Of a stretch of 64,000 nt of DNA, positions 54,178 to 63,002 are shown piece after piece. The notes beneath the pieces are model-generated. The model was not told where the DNA came from and did no database searches. It was given only the letters and a program-made list of their open reading frames with translations. Made by a program: the position numbers and the translations under genes. The DNA comes from an uncultured Pigmentiphaga sp. (GTDB lineage: Bacteria > Pseudomonadota > Gammaproteobacteria > Burkholderiales > Burkholderiaceae_B), in contig CALAGD010000051.1 of NCBI GenBank assembly GCA_937891425.1, positions 13,010 through 77,009 of the forward strand. Reading direction: 5' to 3'. Position 1 is the first letter of the stretch. Each line of letters begins with the position of its first letter.

Positions 54178-55722
54178 ATGAAATACCAAGACCTCCGAGA
54201 CTTTCTGCAGCAACTCGAAGCACGCGGTGATCTGAAGCGTATCCGTACCCCCGTCTCCACGTATCTGGAAATGACGGAAATCTGTGACCGCGTGCTGCGA
54301 CAGGGTGGCCCTGCCCTGCTGTTCGAATCCTCCGTTGACCGTGCCGGCCAGCCCACGGGCATGCCTGTGCTCGGCAACCTGTTCGGCACGCCGTTGCGCG
54401 TGGCGCTGGGCATGGGCGCCGAAAGCGTGATGGCCCTGCGCGATGTGGGCGAGCTGCTGGCCTCGTTGCGGGAACCAGAACCTCCACGCGGCCTGCGCGA
54501 TGCCCTCGCCAAAGTGTCGATGCTGAAGAGCGCCCTCTGGGACATGGCACCCCGCGTGGTGCGGCAGGCCCCATGTCAGGAGGTGGTACTCGAAGGCAAG
54601 GAGGTCAACCTGGAGCACCTGCCCCTGCAGTACTGCTGGCCTGGCGACGTGGCACCCCTGCTGACCTGGGGCCTGACGATTACCCGGGGCCCGCATCGCA
54701 AACGGCAGAACCTGGGCATTTACCGCCAACAGCCCATTGGTCGCAACAAGCTCATCATGCGCTGGCTGGCTCACCGGGGCGGGGCGCTGGATTTCCGCGA
54801 TCACGCGCTTGCCCATCCGGGCACGCCCTTCCCGGTGGCAGTGGCCATTGGCGCCGACCCCGCGACCCTGCTCGGAGCCGTCACGCCGGTACCAGATGCT
54901 CTCTCGGAATACCAGTTTGCTGGCCTGCTTCGCGGCAGCCGCACCGAAGTGGCGCGCGCCCTGGGCAGCGACCTGCACGTACCCGCGCGTGCCGAAATCG
55001 TGCTGGAGGGCCATATCTTGCCTGCCTCGCATCCCGAGGCACGCCCGCACCACGCACCGGACGGCGCAACGCCTCCATCCAGCGCCTACGAGATTGCTCT
55101 GGAGGGACCTTACGGCGACCATACCGGTTATTACAACGAGCAGGAGTGGTTCCCGGTCTTCACGGTCGAACGCATCACCATGCGCCGCGACCCCATCTAT
55201 CACACGACGTACACCGGCAAGCCGCCCGACGAACCCGCAGTGCTAGGTGTCGCCCTCAACGAGGTGTTCGTGCCGCTGCTGCAGCGCCAGCTTCCCGAGA
55301 TCGTCGACTTCTATCTTCCGCCGGAAGGCTGCAGCTACCGAATGGCGGTCGTCTCGATTCGCAAGCAGTACGCAGGTCATGCCAAGCGGGTCATGTTCGG
55401 CGTGTGGAGCGTGCTGCGCCAGTTCATGTACACGAAGTTCGTCATCGTGGTGGACGACGACATCGACATCCGCAACTGGAAGGAAGTGATCTGGGCCGTT
55501 ACCACGCGCATGGATCCGGTGCGCGACACGGTGCTGGTCGACAATACGCCGATCGACTATCTGGACTTTGCTTCGCCCGCTTCAGGACTGGGCGGGAAAA
55601 TGGGACTGGATGCCACCAATAAGTGGTCCGGAGAAACCACCCGCGAATGGGGGCGCCCCATACGCATGGACGACGCGGTTCGCGAGCGTGTTGACGCTAT
55701 CTGGAATGAGCTGGGGCTGTAA
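54178..55722 (+). CDS. ubiD: 4-hydroxy-3-polyprenylbenzoate decarboxylase
   Basis: UbiD decarboxylates 4-hydroxy-3-polyprenylbenzoate in ubiquinone synthesis, using prenylated FMN made by UbiX. It is 514 residues, slightly longer than E. coli UbiD (497). Conserved segments are KYQDLRDFLQQLEARGDLKR at the N-terminus, GLTITRGPHRKRQNLGIYR near residues 164-182 (prFMN site), MRWLAHRGGALD near 191-202, the Glu region AEIVLEGHILP near 270, and KFVIVVDDDIDIRNWKEV near 420. The start at 54178 fits the family exactly. Confidence 0.95.
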   Translation: MKYQDLRDFLQQLEARGDLKRIRTPVSTYLEMTEICDRVLRQGGPALLFESSVDRAGQPTGMPVLGNLFGTPLRVALGMGAESVMALRDVGELLASLREPEPPRGLRDALAKVSMLKSALWDMAPRVVRQAPCQEVVLEGKEVNLEHLPLQYCWPGDVAPLLTWGLTITRGPHRKRQNLGIYRQQPIGRNKLIMRWLAHRGGALDFRDHALAHPGTPFPVAVAIGADPATLLGAVTPVPDALSEYQFAGLLRGSRTEVARALGSDLHVPARAEIVLEGHILPASHPEARPHHAPDGATPPSSAYEIALEGPYGDHTGYYNEQEWFPVFTVERITMRRDPIYHTTYTGKPPDEPAVLGVALNEVFVPLLQRQLPEIVDFYLPPEGCSYRMAVVSIRKQYAGHAKRVMFGVWSVLRQFMYTKFVIVVDDDIDIRNWKEVIWAVTTRMDPVRDTVLVDNTPIDYLDFASPASGLGGKMGLDATNKWSGETTREWGRPIRMDDAVRERVDAIWNELGL

Positions 55723-55855
55723 CAGACGACGGGCATTGCTCACGGTAGCAAAACACCACCTGCGCCGCACCTTGCGCACGTGACCGTGGCGGCGTGGAAC
55801 AGCATGGGCACGGCCCCTGCGGGCCTGCCTGACTGCCTGAAGCACGTCATCAGCG

Positions 55856-56182
55856 TCAGCGACGCGCGCCACGCACGGCTTTCCAGGCCTTGCGCATGGC
55901 CAGAAACGCCGTCACGATCTTGACCAGCCGCAGGGCATTGCCCTTGCGCAGGAACAGTGCCGCACCCGACAGCAGCGCCGGATTGTTCAGCAGCTGGCCG
56001 CCCAGCCGGTGGAGCAGCCCTTCGCCGACACTGCCACCCATGGGAACGATGCGTTGAACCAGGTTGCCTGGCGACAGGGCATTGCGCATCTCGCCCACGC
56101 GTTGCGCGAGCTCGATCCGCTCGAGTTCGGCTTGTGCCTGAAGGAGAGCCTTGCGTACGGCCCGGTCGGACGCTGCACTCAT
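55856..56182 (-). CDS. Small protein of unknown function (YqjK-like position)
   Basis: This 108-residue protein is rich in Ala, Leu and Arg. Its helical N-terminus (QAQAELERIELAQRVGEMRN) and weakly amphipathic hydrophobic C-terminus end in basic residues (RKAWKAVRGARR). No family can be named from sequence alone. Its start overlaps the yqjE-like stop by four bases, and its place matches the third gene of yqjDEK-type clusters. Confidence 0.65.
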   Translation of the reverse strand: MSAASDRAVRKALLQAQAELERIELAQRVGEMRNALSPGNLVQRIVPMGGSVGEGLLHRLGGQLLNNPALLSGAALFLRKGNALRLVKIVTAFLAMRKAWKAVRGARR

Positions 56183-56655
56183 CGTGGATCACCTGGATCG
56201 ACTGGATTGTAGGCACCAGACGCTGCGCTGCGCGCGGGCGCGTAGGATCGGCGCCCGCCGGACTGTGGCTCGGCCAAAGGCGATGACAGCACCTCGATGT
56301 CGCGTTCGAGCTCGGCAATTGTAAGAACAAATGGATGCCTGGCACGACGAGCGGTACGCGCGACGCACCACAGGCACAACAGCCCCGCTACGAGCCAGGC
56401 CAACCCGAGCAGGCCGATGGCAAGCAGACGATGCTCGGTATCCCAGAACACCGCCGCGATCAGCGCCGTGAATACGGCAGCGGCCATGGCCACGCACAGC
56501 AGGCCCAGCGCCGCCGTAATACCCATCCTGACGGCATTGGCCTTCAACTCGGCCAGCTCGATGCCGAACAGCTCGAGGCGGGTACGCGCGGTAGCAACAA
56601 TTGCCGCAGACAGCGCGCGCAACGCTTCAGGTATCGACGGCGTGGGCGTGGTCAT
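56179..56655 (-). CDS. yqjE: YqjE-like membrane protein (phage holin family 3_6)
   Basis: This 158-residue inner-membrane protein has two hydrophobic stretches (ITAALGLLCVAMAAAVFTAL and LAIGLLGLAWLVAGLLCLWC) after an N-terminal helix (TARTRLELFGIELAELKANA) typical of the YqjE/Phage_holin_3_6 group. The tail is hydrophilic. The function is unknown. It shares one base with the DUF883 stop and overlaps the next gene, so the three are coupled. Confidence 0.8.
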   Translation of the reverse strand: MTTPTPSIPEALRALSAAIVATARTRLELFGIELAELKANAVRMGITAALGLLCVAMAAAVFTALIAAVFWDTEHRLLAIGLLGLAWLVAGLLCLWCVARTARRARHPFVLTIAELERDIEVLSSPLAEPQSGGRRSYAPARSAASGAYNPVDPGDPR

Positions 56656-56963
56656 CAGCGGCGCGTCACGATGAGACCGATGATGACGCCCACGGCTACC
56701 GCCACGCCCAACGCACGCCAGGGATTGTCGTGTACATAATCGTCGGTGGCACGCGCCGCTGCCTTGCCCCGCTCAACCACGATATCCTGGACATCTGCCA
56801 GCCGTTCACGCGCACGCTTCAGACTGGTAAGCGCAGTGGCCCGCAGTTCGCTGGCCTTTTCCCCGGTGGAAGCTGCCGCTTCCTTCAGCAGGTCTTCGAC
56901 CTGCCGCAACCCGCTCTTGACCTCGGAAATCAGTTCGTCGTTGGAGACAGTGCTCTTTTCCAT
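56655..56963 (-). CDS. yqjD: DUF883 (YqjD/ElaB-like) membrane-anchored protein
   Basis: This 102-residue protein has a long charged amphipathic helix (about residues 8-75) and one C-terminal membrane span (ALGVAVAVGVIIGLIV) preceded by the DUF883 hallmark HDNPWRA. E. coli YqjD and ElaB associate with ribosomes at the membrane in stationary phase. That role here is inference. The start at 56963 has GAGGA eight bases upstream. Confidence 0.87.
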   Translation of the reverse strand: MEKSTVSNDELISEVKSGLRQVEDLLKEAAASTGEKASELRATALTSLKRARERLADVQDIVVERGKAAARATDDYVHDNPWRALGVAVAVGVIIGLIVTRR

Positions 56964-57038
56964 TGTTGCCGTCCTCTGTTGAGCGTCATACGAGACTATC
57001 ATAGCAGCGCAGAACCAACCTGGCACCTTTCCTCGCAA

Positions 57039-57938
57039 ATGAGTCTTGCCCTCCTCTGGATCCCCTCCACCATCGCCGCCGCTGCCGCCCAGACGGCCCG
57101 CAACGCCATGCAGCACCAGCTCACCGCAGAAATCGGAACGCTCGGTGCTACCCAAGTGCGCTTTCTGTACGGTTTTCCCTTTGCCCTCGTGTTTCTGGCC
57201 GCCATTTCGCTGGCCGGCGGATCCTTGCCGCCCACCCCCAACAGCAAGTTCCTTGCCTACATCGCCTGGGGTGCTCTCACCCAGATCCTGGCCACGGCCC
57301 TGATGCTGGCGGCCATGAGGGAAAAGTCATTTGCGCTGACCATTACCTACATCAAGACGGAAGCCCTGCAGGTAGCGCTGTTCGGGTTCCTGTTCCTGCG
57401 CGACCCGCTCACCAGCGGCAGCTTGCTGGCAATCCTGACCACTACCATCGGCGTCATCGCCATGACGTGGAAACCAGCCGCCAGGCAATCGCTGATGGAC
57501 TGGCGGCCCATGCTGCTGGGCATCGGCTCCGGCGCCATGTTCGCTCTTTCTTCAGTGGGATATCGGGGCAGCATCCTGGCGCTGGAGTCCGGCTCGTTTC
57601 TCATGCGCGCGAGCACCTCGGTGACCTGGGGGCTGGCGCTGCAATCATTGCTCCTGCTGGTCTGGCTCGGACTGTTCCAGCGTGAGGCCCTCGTGGGCAG
57701 CCTGCGGGTGTGGCGTTATTCGCTGTTTGCCGGATTCATGGGTGCGCTGGCATCGCAGTTCTGGTTCCTCGGCTTTGCGCTGACCACTGCGGCGAATGTA
57801 CGGACGTTAGGCCTGGTGGAGGTGCTGTTCGCGCAGATCGTCTCGCGCCGCCTCGCGCAGCGCAGCACCGGGCAGGAGCGCATCGGCATGGCCCTGGTGG
57901 TGCTCGGCGTGCTTTGCCTGCTCTGGTTCGCGCAATGA
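57039..57938 (+). CDS. EamA-family permease
   Basis: This 299-residue inner-membrane protein has ten hydrophobic segments in two five-span EamA-like halves, typical of the drug/metabolite transporter superfamily. The second half starts near residue 150 (MLLGIGSGAMFALSSVGYRG). The substrate is unknown. The start at 57039 directly precedes the first span. Its stop overlaps an in-frame ATG of the following dacB frame. Confidence 0.85.
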   Translation: MSLALLWIPSTIAAAAAQTARNAMQHQLTAEIGTLGATQVRFLYGFPFALVFLAAISLAGGSLPPTPNSKFLAYIAWGALTQILATALMLAAMREKSFALTITYIKTEALQVALFGFLFLRDPLTSGSLLAILTTTIGVIAMTWKPAARQSLMDWRPMLLGIGSGAMFALSSVGYRGSILALESGSFLMRASTSVTWGLALQSLLLLVWLGLFQREALVGSLRVWRYSLFAGFMGALASQFWFLGFALTTAANVRTLGLVEVLFAQIVSRRLAQRSTGQERIGMALVVLGVLCLLWFAQ

Positions 57939-58024
57939 TGCGCATCCACGCTACGCCCGCTGGTACCGACTCGCCCCGCGCCCATCATTTCCGATCCATG
58001 CACGACTCATACCGCCATTCATTC

Positions 58025-59596
58025 ATGGAACACGCATTGAAAGCACCGCCCGGGCGACGCCCGTGGGTGCGCCGCCTTGGCCTTCTCGGCCTGGCCGCCC
58101 TGTTCGCAGGATGTGCCACGCCGGACCCCGCGTTGGCCCCAGGCGCGCGCGACGCAAACGACACTGGACACGGAGCGGCCATCAGCCAGATCAGCCGTGT
58201 ACCGGCACTGACCCCCGTCAGTTATGCAGCGCATCCGACGAGCATCCAGGCCCTACCTGGCGAACTGCAACGGCGCTGGGCCAGTACCGGGATCCCCGAA
58301 AGTGCCCTGTCGCTGGTCATCGCCGAAGTGGGCCGCCCGCCCATCGTCGCGATCAACCCGGAGGAGCCGCGCAATCCCGCATCGGTCATGAAACTGGTGA
58401 CGACCTACGCTGCGCTGCACGCTCTTGGACCCGCCTACACCTGGCAGACCGGGTTTTTCGCAGGCCCTGGCGCCACGGTCAGCAACGGCCGGCTCAGCAC
58501 GCCTCTCTACGTCAAGGCGTCAGGCGACCCGACGCTCACTACGGAAGACGTTTCGGCCGTATTTCGACGGCTGCGCGCACGCGGCATCCGGGTTCTGCCC
58601 GGCATCGTGGTCGACCGCTCAGCGTTCGGGCCCATCGGTATTGACCCCGGCGCCTTCGACGAGCGTCCGGACCGCGTCTACAACGCCAGTCCGGATGCCC
58701 TGCTCATCAGTTCGGGAGCCCTGCAAGTGCACTACTTCCCGACGCTGAACGGCCGAGCCTGGGAGATGGCCGTGGAGCCCCGCATGTCCGGGGTGCGCGT
58801 TCAGAGCCAGCTGCGCGCCAGCCAGGGCACATGCAGCGGTCGCCCGGCCGTCAAGACACAGGTGACACGGCAGTCCGGTACCGTGGTCTTGCAGGTGAGC
58901 GGCACGGTGCCGTCCAGTTGCGGCGCGTTCAGCCTGCAGCGCCTTGTCCTGCCGCCAGCCGAACATGCCGCGCGCGTGCTCCGCAGTCTTTGGGAAGACC
59001 TCGGAGGACAGCTCACGGGGCCTGTCACCGACGGTGCCGTGCCCGACGGCGCCGTCCTCCTTGCCAGCCAGGAATCGGCGCCACTCGCCACGGTCGTGCG
59101 CCAGATCAACAAGGAAAGCGACAACCTGGTCGCCCGCATGCTGCTGCTCGCCCTGGCGCGTGCCAACGGCGCCGAACCGGTCACGCCCGAGCAGGCGCGA
59201 GCGGCCCTGCAGACGGCACTGGCCCGCGCTGGTTTCAAATTTCCTGAACTGGTGGTCGAAAACGGCGCCGGCCTCTCACGCCAGGCGCGCATCTCCGCGG
59301 CCAGTCTGGCCGCCCTGCTGAATCAGGCCTGGCAGTCGCCCCGCATGCCTGAATTCGTTTCATCGCTGTCGATTGCCGGTGAAGACGGCACCCTACGCCG
59401 CCGTATGCGCGATGGCGTGGCGCGTGGCGCGGCGCACCTCAAGACGGGTACACTGCGGGATGTAAGCGCTGTGGCCGGTTACGTGACCGGGACCAGCGGC
59501 AAACGTTACGTCGTGGTGGCCTTGGTCAACCATGCACAGGCCCACGCAGCCCGCGACTTCATGGACGAGGTGGTGGCCTGGACGGCAGGGCGGTGA
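58025..59596 (+). CDS. dacB: D-alanyl-D-alanine carboxypeptidase/endopeptidase PBP4, predicted lipoprotein
   Basis: This class C low-molecular-mass PBP trims and cleaves peptidoglycan peptides. It is 523 residues from the chosen start. The three active-site motifs are present: SVMK (Ser120-Lys123), SDN near residue 365 and KTG near residue 473, with the large PBP4-type insertion between the first two. The signal ends with lipobox LFAGC (Cys30), which differs from the soluble E. coli DacB. Starts at 57998 and 57935 (the latter overlapping the permease stop) are also in frame, and none has a clear ribosome site. Confidence 0.9.
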   Translation: MEHALKAPPGRRPWVRRLGLLGLAALFAGCATPDPALAPGARDANDTGHGAAISQISRVPALTPVSYAAHPTSIQALPGELQRRWASTGIPESALSLVIAEVGRPPIVAINPEEPRNPASVMKLVTTYAALHALGPAYTWQTGFFAGPGATVSNGRLSTPLYVKASGDPTLTTEDVSAVFRRLRARGIRVLPGIVVDRSAFGPIGIDPGAFDERPDRVYNASPDALLISSGALQVHYFPTLNGRAWEMAVEPRMSGVRVQSQLRASQGTCSGRPAVKTQVTRQSGTVVLQVSGTVPSSCGAFSLQRLVLPPAEHAARVLRSLWEDLGGQLTGPVTDGAVPDGAVLLASQESAPLATVVRQINKESDNLVARMLLLALARANGAEPVTPEQARAALQTALARAGFKFPELVVENGAGLSRQARISAASLAALLNQAWQSPRMPEFVSSLSIAGEDGTLRRRMRDGVARGAAHLKTGTLRDVSAVAGYVTGTSGKRYVVVALVNHAQAHAARDFMDEVVAWTAGR

Positions 59597-59698
59597 CCCC
59601 ACCGCCGTGCCCACAAGCCACTGCCTCCATGCACGCGACGCTCGAACCGGATGGAGACCGGCACGCGCCATCAGGCGGTGCCGCAAGCTGACATAACG

Positions 59699-60556
59699 AT
59701 GAACTGGCTCGATTGGCTCAAGCCCTGGGAACCCTCCCCTCTCTTTATTGCTGCTTTCCTGGCCTCTGCCATCCTGTTCTGGCGCGGCGAACGGCGCATC
59801 CCGGTCAACCCGGTGCGCCGCGCGCTGTTCTGGTCAGGCATGATCATTCTGTACCTGACCATGCATACGCGGCTCGATTACTACGCCGAGCGCATGTTCT
59901 TCATCCATCGCCTGCAGCACCTGGTGCTGCACCATGTGGGGCCACTCCTCGTCATGGCGGCCTATCCGGGTTCAGTGATGCGCGCGGGCATGCCGTTGCG
60001 CTGGCGCTTCCGGCTGTACCGCTTTCGCCATACGCGCAGCGGGCGCCTGCTTGAGGGGTTGCTGACCAACCCCTTTCTGGTGTGCACCGCGTTCGTGGCG
60101 CTGGTGCTGGTATGGCTGCTTCCCTCGGTGCAGTTCTATGCCATGCTCGACTGGCGGCTGTACCGTTTCATGAACTGGACCGTCGTCATCAGCGGCCTGC
60201 TGTACTGGAACATATTGCTCGACCGGCGTCCCAGCCCACCCGCAGCACTGTCGCCGGGGCTGCGCGTGCTGGTGCCCGCCCTGACCATGACCCCGCAGAT
60301 GATCGCGGGCGCCATCCTCACGTTCAGCGAACGCGATTTCTATCCGGTATACGCAGTATGCGGTCGGGCGCTCGATTACGGCGCCGTGCTCGACCAGAAC
60401 CTGGGCGGACTGATCATGTGGGTGCCCGCAGGCATGGTGGAATCCATCGGCGCGATCATTGCCTTGCGTACGCTGATGCGCCTGTCGGCCGAGGGGCGAT
60501 ACCGGCGCAAGACACACACGCCAGCCCGCGCCCAGGCACGCACCGGACCCGCGTGA
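59699..60556 (+). CDS. CtaG-family (caa3-type) cytochrome c oxidase assembly-like membrane protein
   Basis: This 285-residue protein has about seven membrane spans. Conserved features are HTRLDYYAERMFFIHRLQHL (residues 57-76) and LVLHHVGPLLVMAAYPG, with several histidines near the outer face. They match the caa3_CtaG family. Such proteins are linked with copper delivery to oxidases or copper tolerance. No oxidase genes are adjacent, so the function is uncertain. The C-terminus is basic. The start is ATG 59699. Confidence 0.8.
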   Translation: MNWLDWLKPWEPSPLFIAAFLASAILFWRGERRIPVNPVRRALFWSGMIILYLTMHTRLDYYAERMFFIHRLQHLVLHHVGPLLVMAAYPGSVMRAGMPLRWRFRLYRFRHTRSGRLLEGLLTNPFLVCTAFVALVLVWLLPSVQFYAMLDWRLYRFMNWTVVISGLLYWNILLDRRPSPPAALSPGLRVLVPALTMTPQMIAGAILTFSERDFYPVYAVCGRALDYGAVLDQNLGGLIMWVPAGMVESIGAIIALRTLMRLSAEGRYRRKTHTPARAQARTGPA

Positions 60557-60582
60557 TGCGCACCGCGGGTCCGCCCCGGACC

Positions 60583-62091
60583 TTACGCGGTACCGCCCAC
60601 CGTAAGCCCGTCGATGCGCAGCGTGGGCTGGCCAACACCTACCGGCACGCTCTGCCCTTCCTTGCCGCAGGTGCCTACACCCGAGTCAAGGCGCATGTCG
60701 TTGCCCACCATCTGCACCTGTTGCATGGCTTCGGGCCCGCTGCCGATGAGGGTGGCGCCCTTCACCGGCCGGGTAACCTTGCCGTTTTCGATGAGGTATG
60801 CCTCGGATGCCGTGAACACGAACTTGCCGCTGGTGATGTCGACCTGGCCCCCGCCAAAGTTCACCGCGTACAGGCCGCGGTCGACCGAAGCGATGATCTC
60901 TTCCGGGTCGTACTCGCCCGCAGGCATGTACGTATTGGTCATGCGCGGCATGGGCAGATGGGCAAACGACTCGCGCCGGCCGTTGCCGGTGGGTGCGACC
61001 TTCATCAGGCGCGCATTCAGGCTGTCCTGCATGTAGCCGCGCAATATGCCGTCTTCAATGAGTACGTTGCACTGCGTGGGGTTGCCTTCGTCGTCGATGT
61101 TGAGCGAACCACGCCGGCCTGGCAGCGTACCGTCGTCGATGACCGTGACGCCTTTTGCCGCCACGCGCTCACCGATGCGGCCCGAGAACACGCTGGACCC
61201 CTTGCGGTTGAAGTCGCCCTCGAGCCCATGGCCAACGGCCTCATGCAGCAGGATGCCCGGCCAGCCCGAACCCAACACCACGGGCATGACGCCCGCCGGT
61301 GCTTCGCCCGCTTCCAGGTTGACCGTCGCTTCATGCACTGCGCGCCGCACATACTCTTCTAGTACCTCTTGAGTGAAGTACTCGAACCCGGTCCGTCCGC
61401 CGCCCCCGGCCGTACCGATTTCACGGCGGCCATGCTGTTCAACGATGACAGTGAGACTAAGTCGCACGAGGGGCCGTATGTCGGCCGCCATGCGCCCGTC
61501 GCTGCCGACCACCAGGACGACGTCATATTCGGCGCCCAGGCCCGCCATCACCTGGATGATACGCGGGTCGGCCGCGCGCGCCATGCGTTCCACCCGCTCC
61601 AGCAGTTCCACCTTCTGCGGGGCATCGAGGGTAGCGACCGGATCGATCCCGGCATACAGGTCGCGCCCAAAGGCGGGTGCAAGGTTGTCGGCCACGCGCA
61701 CGATGCCCGACCCGTGCTGCGCGATGGAGCGTACTGCCCGAGCCGAAGAAAGCAACGCTTCAGGCGAGAGGGTGTGCGAATAGGCGAATGCAGTTTTTTC
61801 ACCGCTTATGGCACGCACGCCCACGCCCTGCTCGATGGAATAGCTGCCGGTCTTGACGATGCCCTCTTCCAGGCTCCAGCCTTCGCTGCGCGTGTACTGG
61901 AAGTACATGTCAGCGTAGTCGACCCGATGCTGGAAGATCTCGTTGAGCGCAGCCGAAAGATGATGGTCGGCCAGACCCCAGGGCTCGAGCAGCAGTGACC
62001 GCGCGGTTGCCAAACGGGACTCTGCAGGACGGGTTTCAGTCGCGACCGACATGAGCGAGGAGAGTTTCGTAGGTATTGCGATCTTGGACAT
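60583..62091 (-). CDS. tldD: Metalloprotease TldD
   Basis: TldD, with its partner TldE (PmbA), forms a zinc protease that processes peptides such as microcins and CcdA. It is 502 residues. The HExxxH zinc motif is intact (HEAVGHGLEGD near residue 285). Other conserved parts are YADMYFQYTRSEGWSLEEG near residue 60 and RMTNTYMPAGEYDPEEI near 380. The ATG shares one base with the upstream nitrilase stop (TAATG). The order yhdP-nitrilase-tldD is common in betaproteobacteria. Confidence 0.95.
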   Translation of the reverse strand: MSKIAIPTKLSSLMSVATETRPAESRLATARSLLLEPWGLADHHLSAALNEIFQHRVDYADMYFQYTRSEGWSLEEGIVKTGSYSIEQGVGVRAISGEKTAFAYSHTLSPEALLSSARAVRSIAQHGSGIVRVADNLAPAFGRDLYAGIDPVATLDAPQKVELLERVERMARAADPRIIQVMAGLGAEYDVVLVVGSDGRMAADIRPLVRLSLTVIVEQHGRREIGTAGGGGRTGFEYFTQEVLEEYVRRAVHEATVNLEAGEAPAGVMPVVLGSGWPGILLHEAVGHGLEGDFNRKGSSVFSGRIGERVAAKGVTVIDDGTLPGRRGSLNIDDEGNPTQCNVLIEDGILRGYMQDSLNARLMKVAPTGNGRRESFAHLPMPRMTNTYMPAGEYDPEEIIASVDRGLYAVNFGGGQVDITSGKFVFTASEAYLIENGKVTRPVKGATLIGSGPEAMQQVQMVGNDMRLDSGVGTCGKEGQSVPVGVGQPTLRIDGLTVGGTA

Positions 62092-62918
62092 TACATGACT
62101 CGATGACGCAGGGCTGGCAAGGCCGTGCGAACTTCTGCCAGGTGGGCCGGATCGATGGACCCGAACACCACGCCGGGACCCTCGGCACGCATCTCGAGGA
62201 CATCGCCCCAAGGATCGATGAACATCGAATGGCCCCATGTACGGCGGCCGTTGGGGTGAATGCCGCCCTGCGCGGCCGCCAGCACGTAGCACTGGTTCTC
62301 GATGGCCCGCGCGCGCAGCAGGATCTCCCAATGCGCGCGCCCGGTGGTGTAGGTGAAGGCAGCAGGTACAAGAATCAAGTTCACCTCGCCCAGGGCGCGA
62401 TACAGTTCGGGGAAACGCAGGTCGTAGCACACCGACAACCCTGCGCGGCCACCGGGCGTGTCGAACGTTACCGGTTCACGGCCCGGCATGATGGTGGCCG
62501 ATTCGTCGTACGATTCGGTGCCGCGCCTGAAATTGAAGAGATGGATCTTGTCGTAGCGTGCGATTCGCTTGCCGTCCGGGCCATAGACCAGGCTGGCGTT
62601 GAACACCTGATGCGGACTTGGACACTCGATGGGCACGGTACCCCCGACAAGCCAGATCCGGTGGTTGCGCGCCTGTTCGGCCAGGAAGGACTGGATCGGA
62701 CCTTCGCCATCCGGTTCTCGTACCTTCACCTTGTCGGAATCGGACGCCCCCATGATGCAGAAGTACTCGGGCAGGAGCACGAGCTGCCCGCCACCCGCCA
62801 CGGCCTGGGCTATCAGGCCCCTGGCCACCGCCAGGTTCTCCTGCACATCTGGGGTGGACACCATCTGGATCGCCGCCACCCGCAGCGACGCCGGATTCAC
62901 ATGAGAGGAGCTTTCCAT
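62091..62918 (-). CDS. Nitrilase-superfamily carbon-nitrogen hydrolase
   Basis: This 275-residue cytoplasmic amidase has the catalytic triad Glu51 (LLPEYF), Lys124 (YDKIHLF) and Cys164 (SVCYDLRFPE). The close match to the Nit1/YbeM pattern suggests deaminated-glutathione amidase activity, a metabolite-repair role, but omega-amidase-like activity cannot be excluded. The start at 62918 is the first ATG, and a TTG four codons earlier is unlikely. It is coupled to tldD. Confidence 0.92.
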   Translation of the reverse strand: MESSSHVNPASLRVAAIQMVSTPDVQENLAVARGLIAQAVAGGGQLVLLPEYFCIMGASDSDKVKVREPDGEGPIQSFLAEQARNHRIWLVGGTVPIECPSPHQVFNASLVYGPDGKRIARYDKIHLFNFRRGTESYDESATIMPGREPVTFDTPGGRAGLSVCYDLRFPELYRALGEVNLILVPAAFTYTTGRAHWEILLRARAIENQCYVLAAAQGGIHPNGRRTWGHSMFIDPWGDVLEMRAEGPGVVFGSIDPAHLAEVRTALPALRHRVM

Positions 62919-63002
62919 GGACGCACGCAATCTTCGATACAGGTATCACAGTGTATACCCAGAACCCTGCGCGACCGCCGGGAAGAGGGTACGCACGAAT
63001 GC

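Noticed and set aside
60568..60582. Hairpin GGTCCG/CGGACC between the CtaG-type gene and tldD as a terminator
   Set aside because: The stem is only six base pairs, has no T-run and ends at the tldD stop codon. It is too weak to call.
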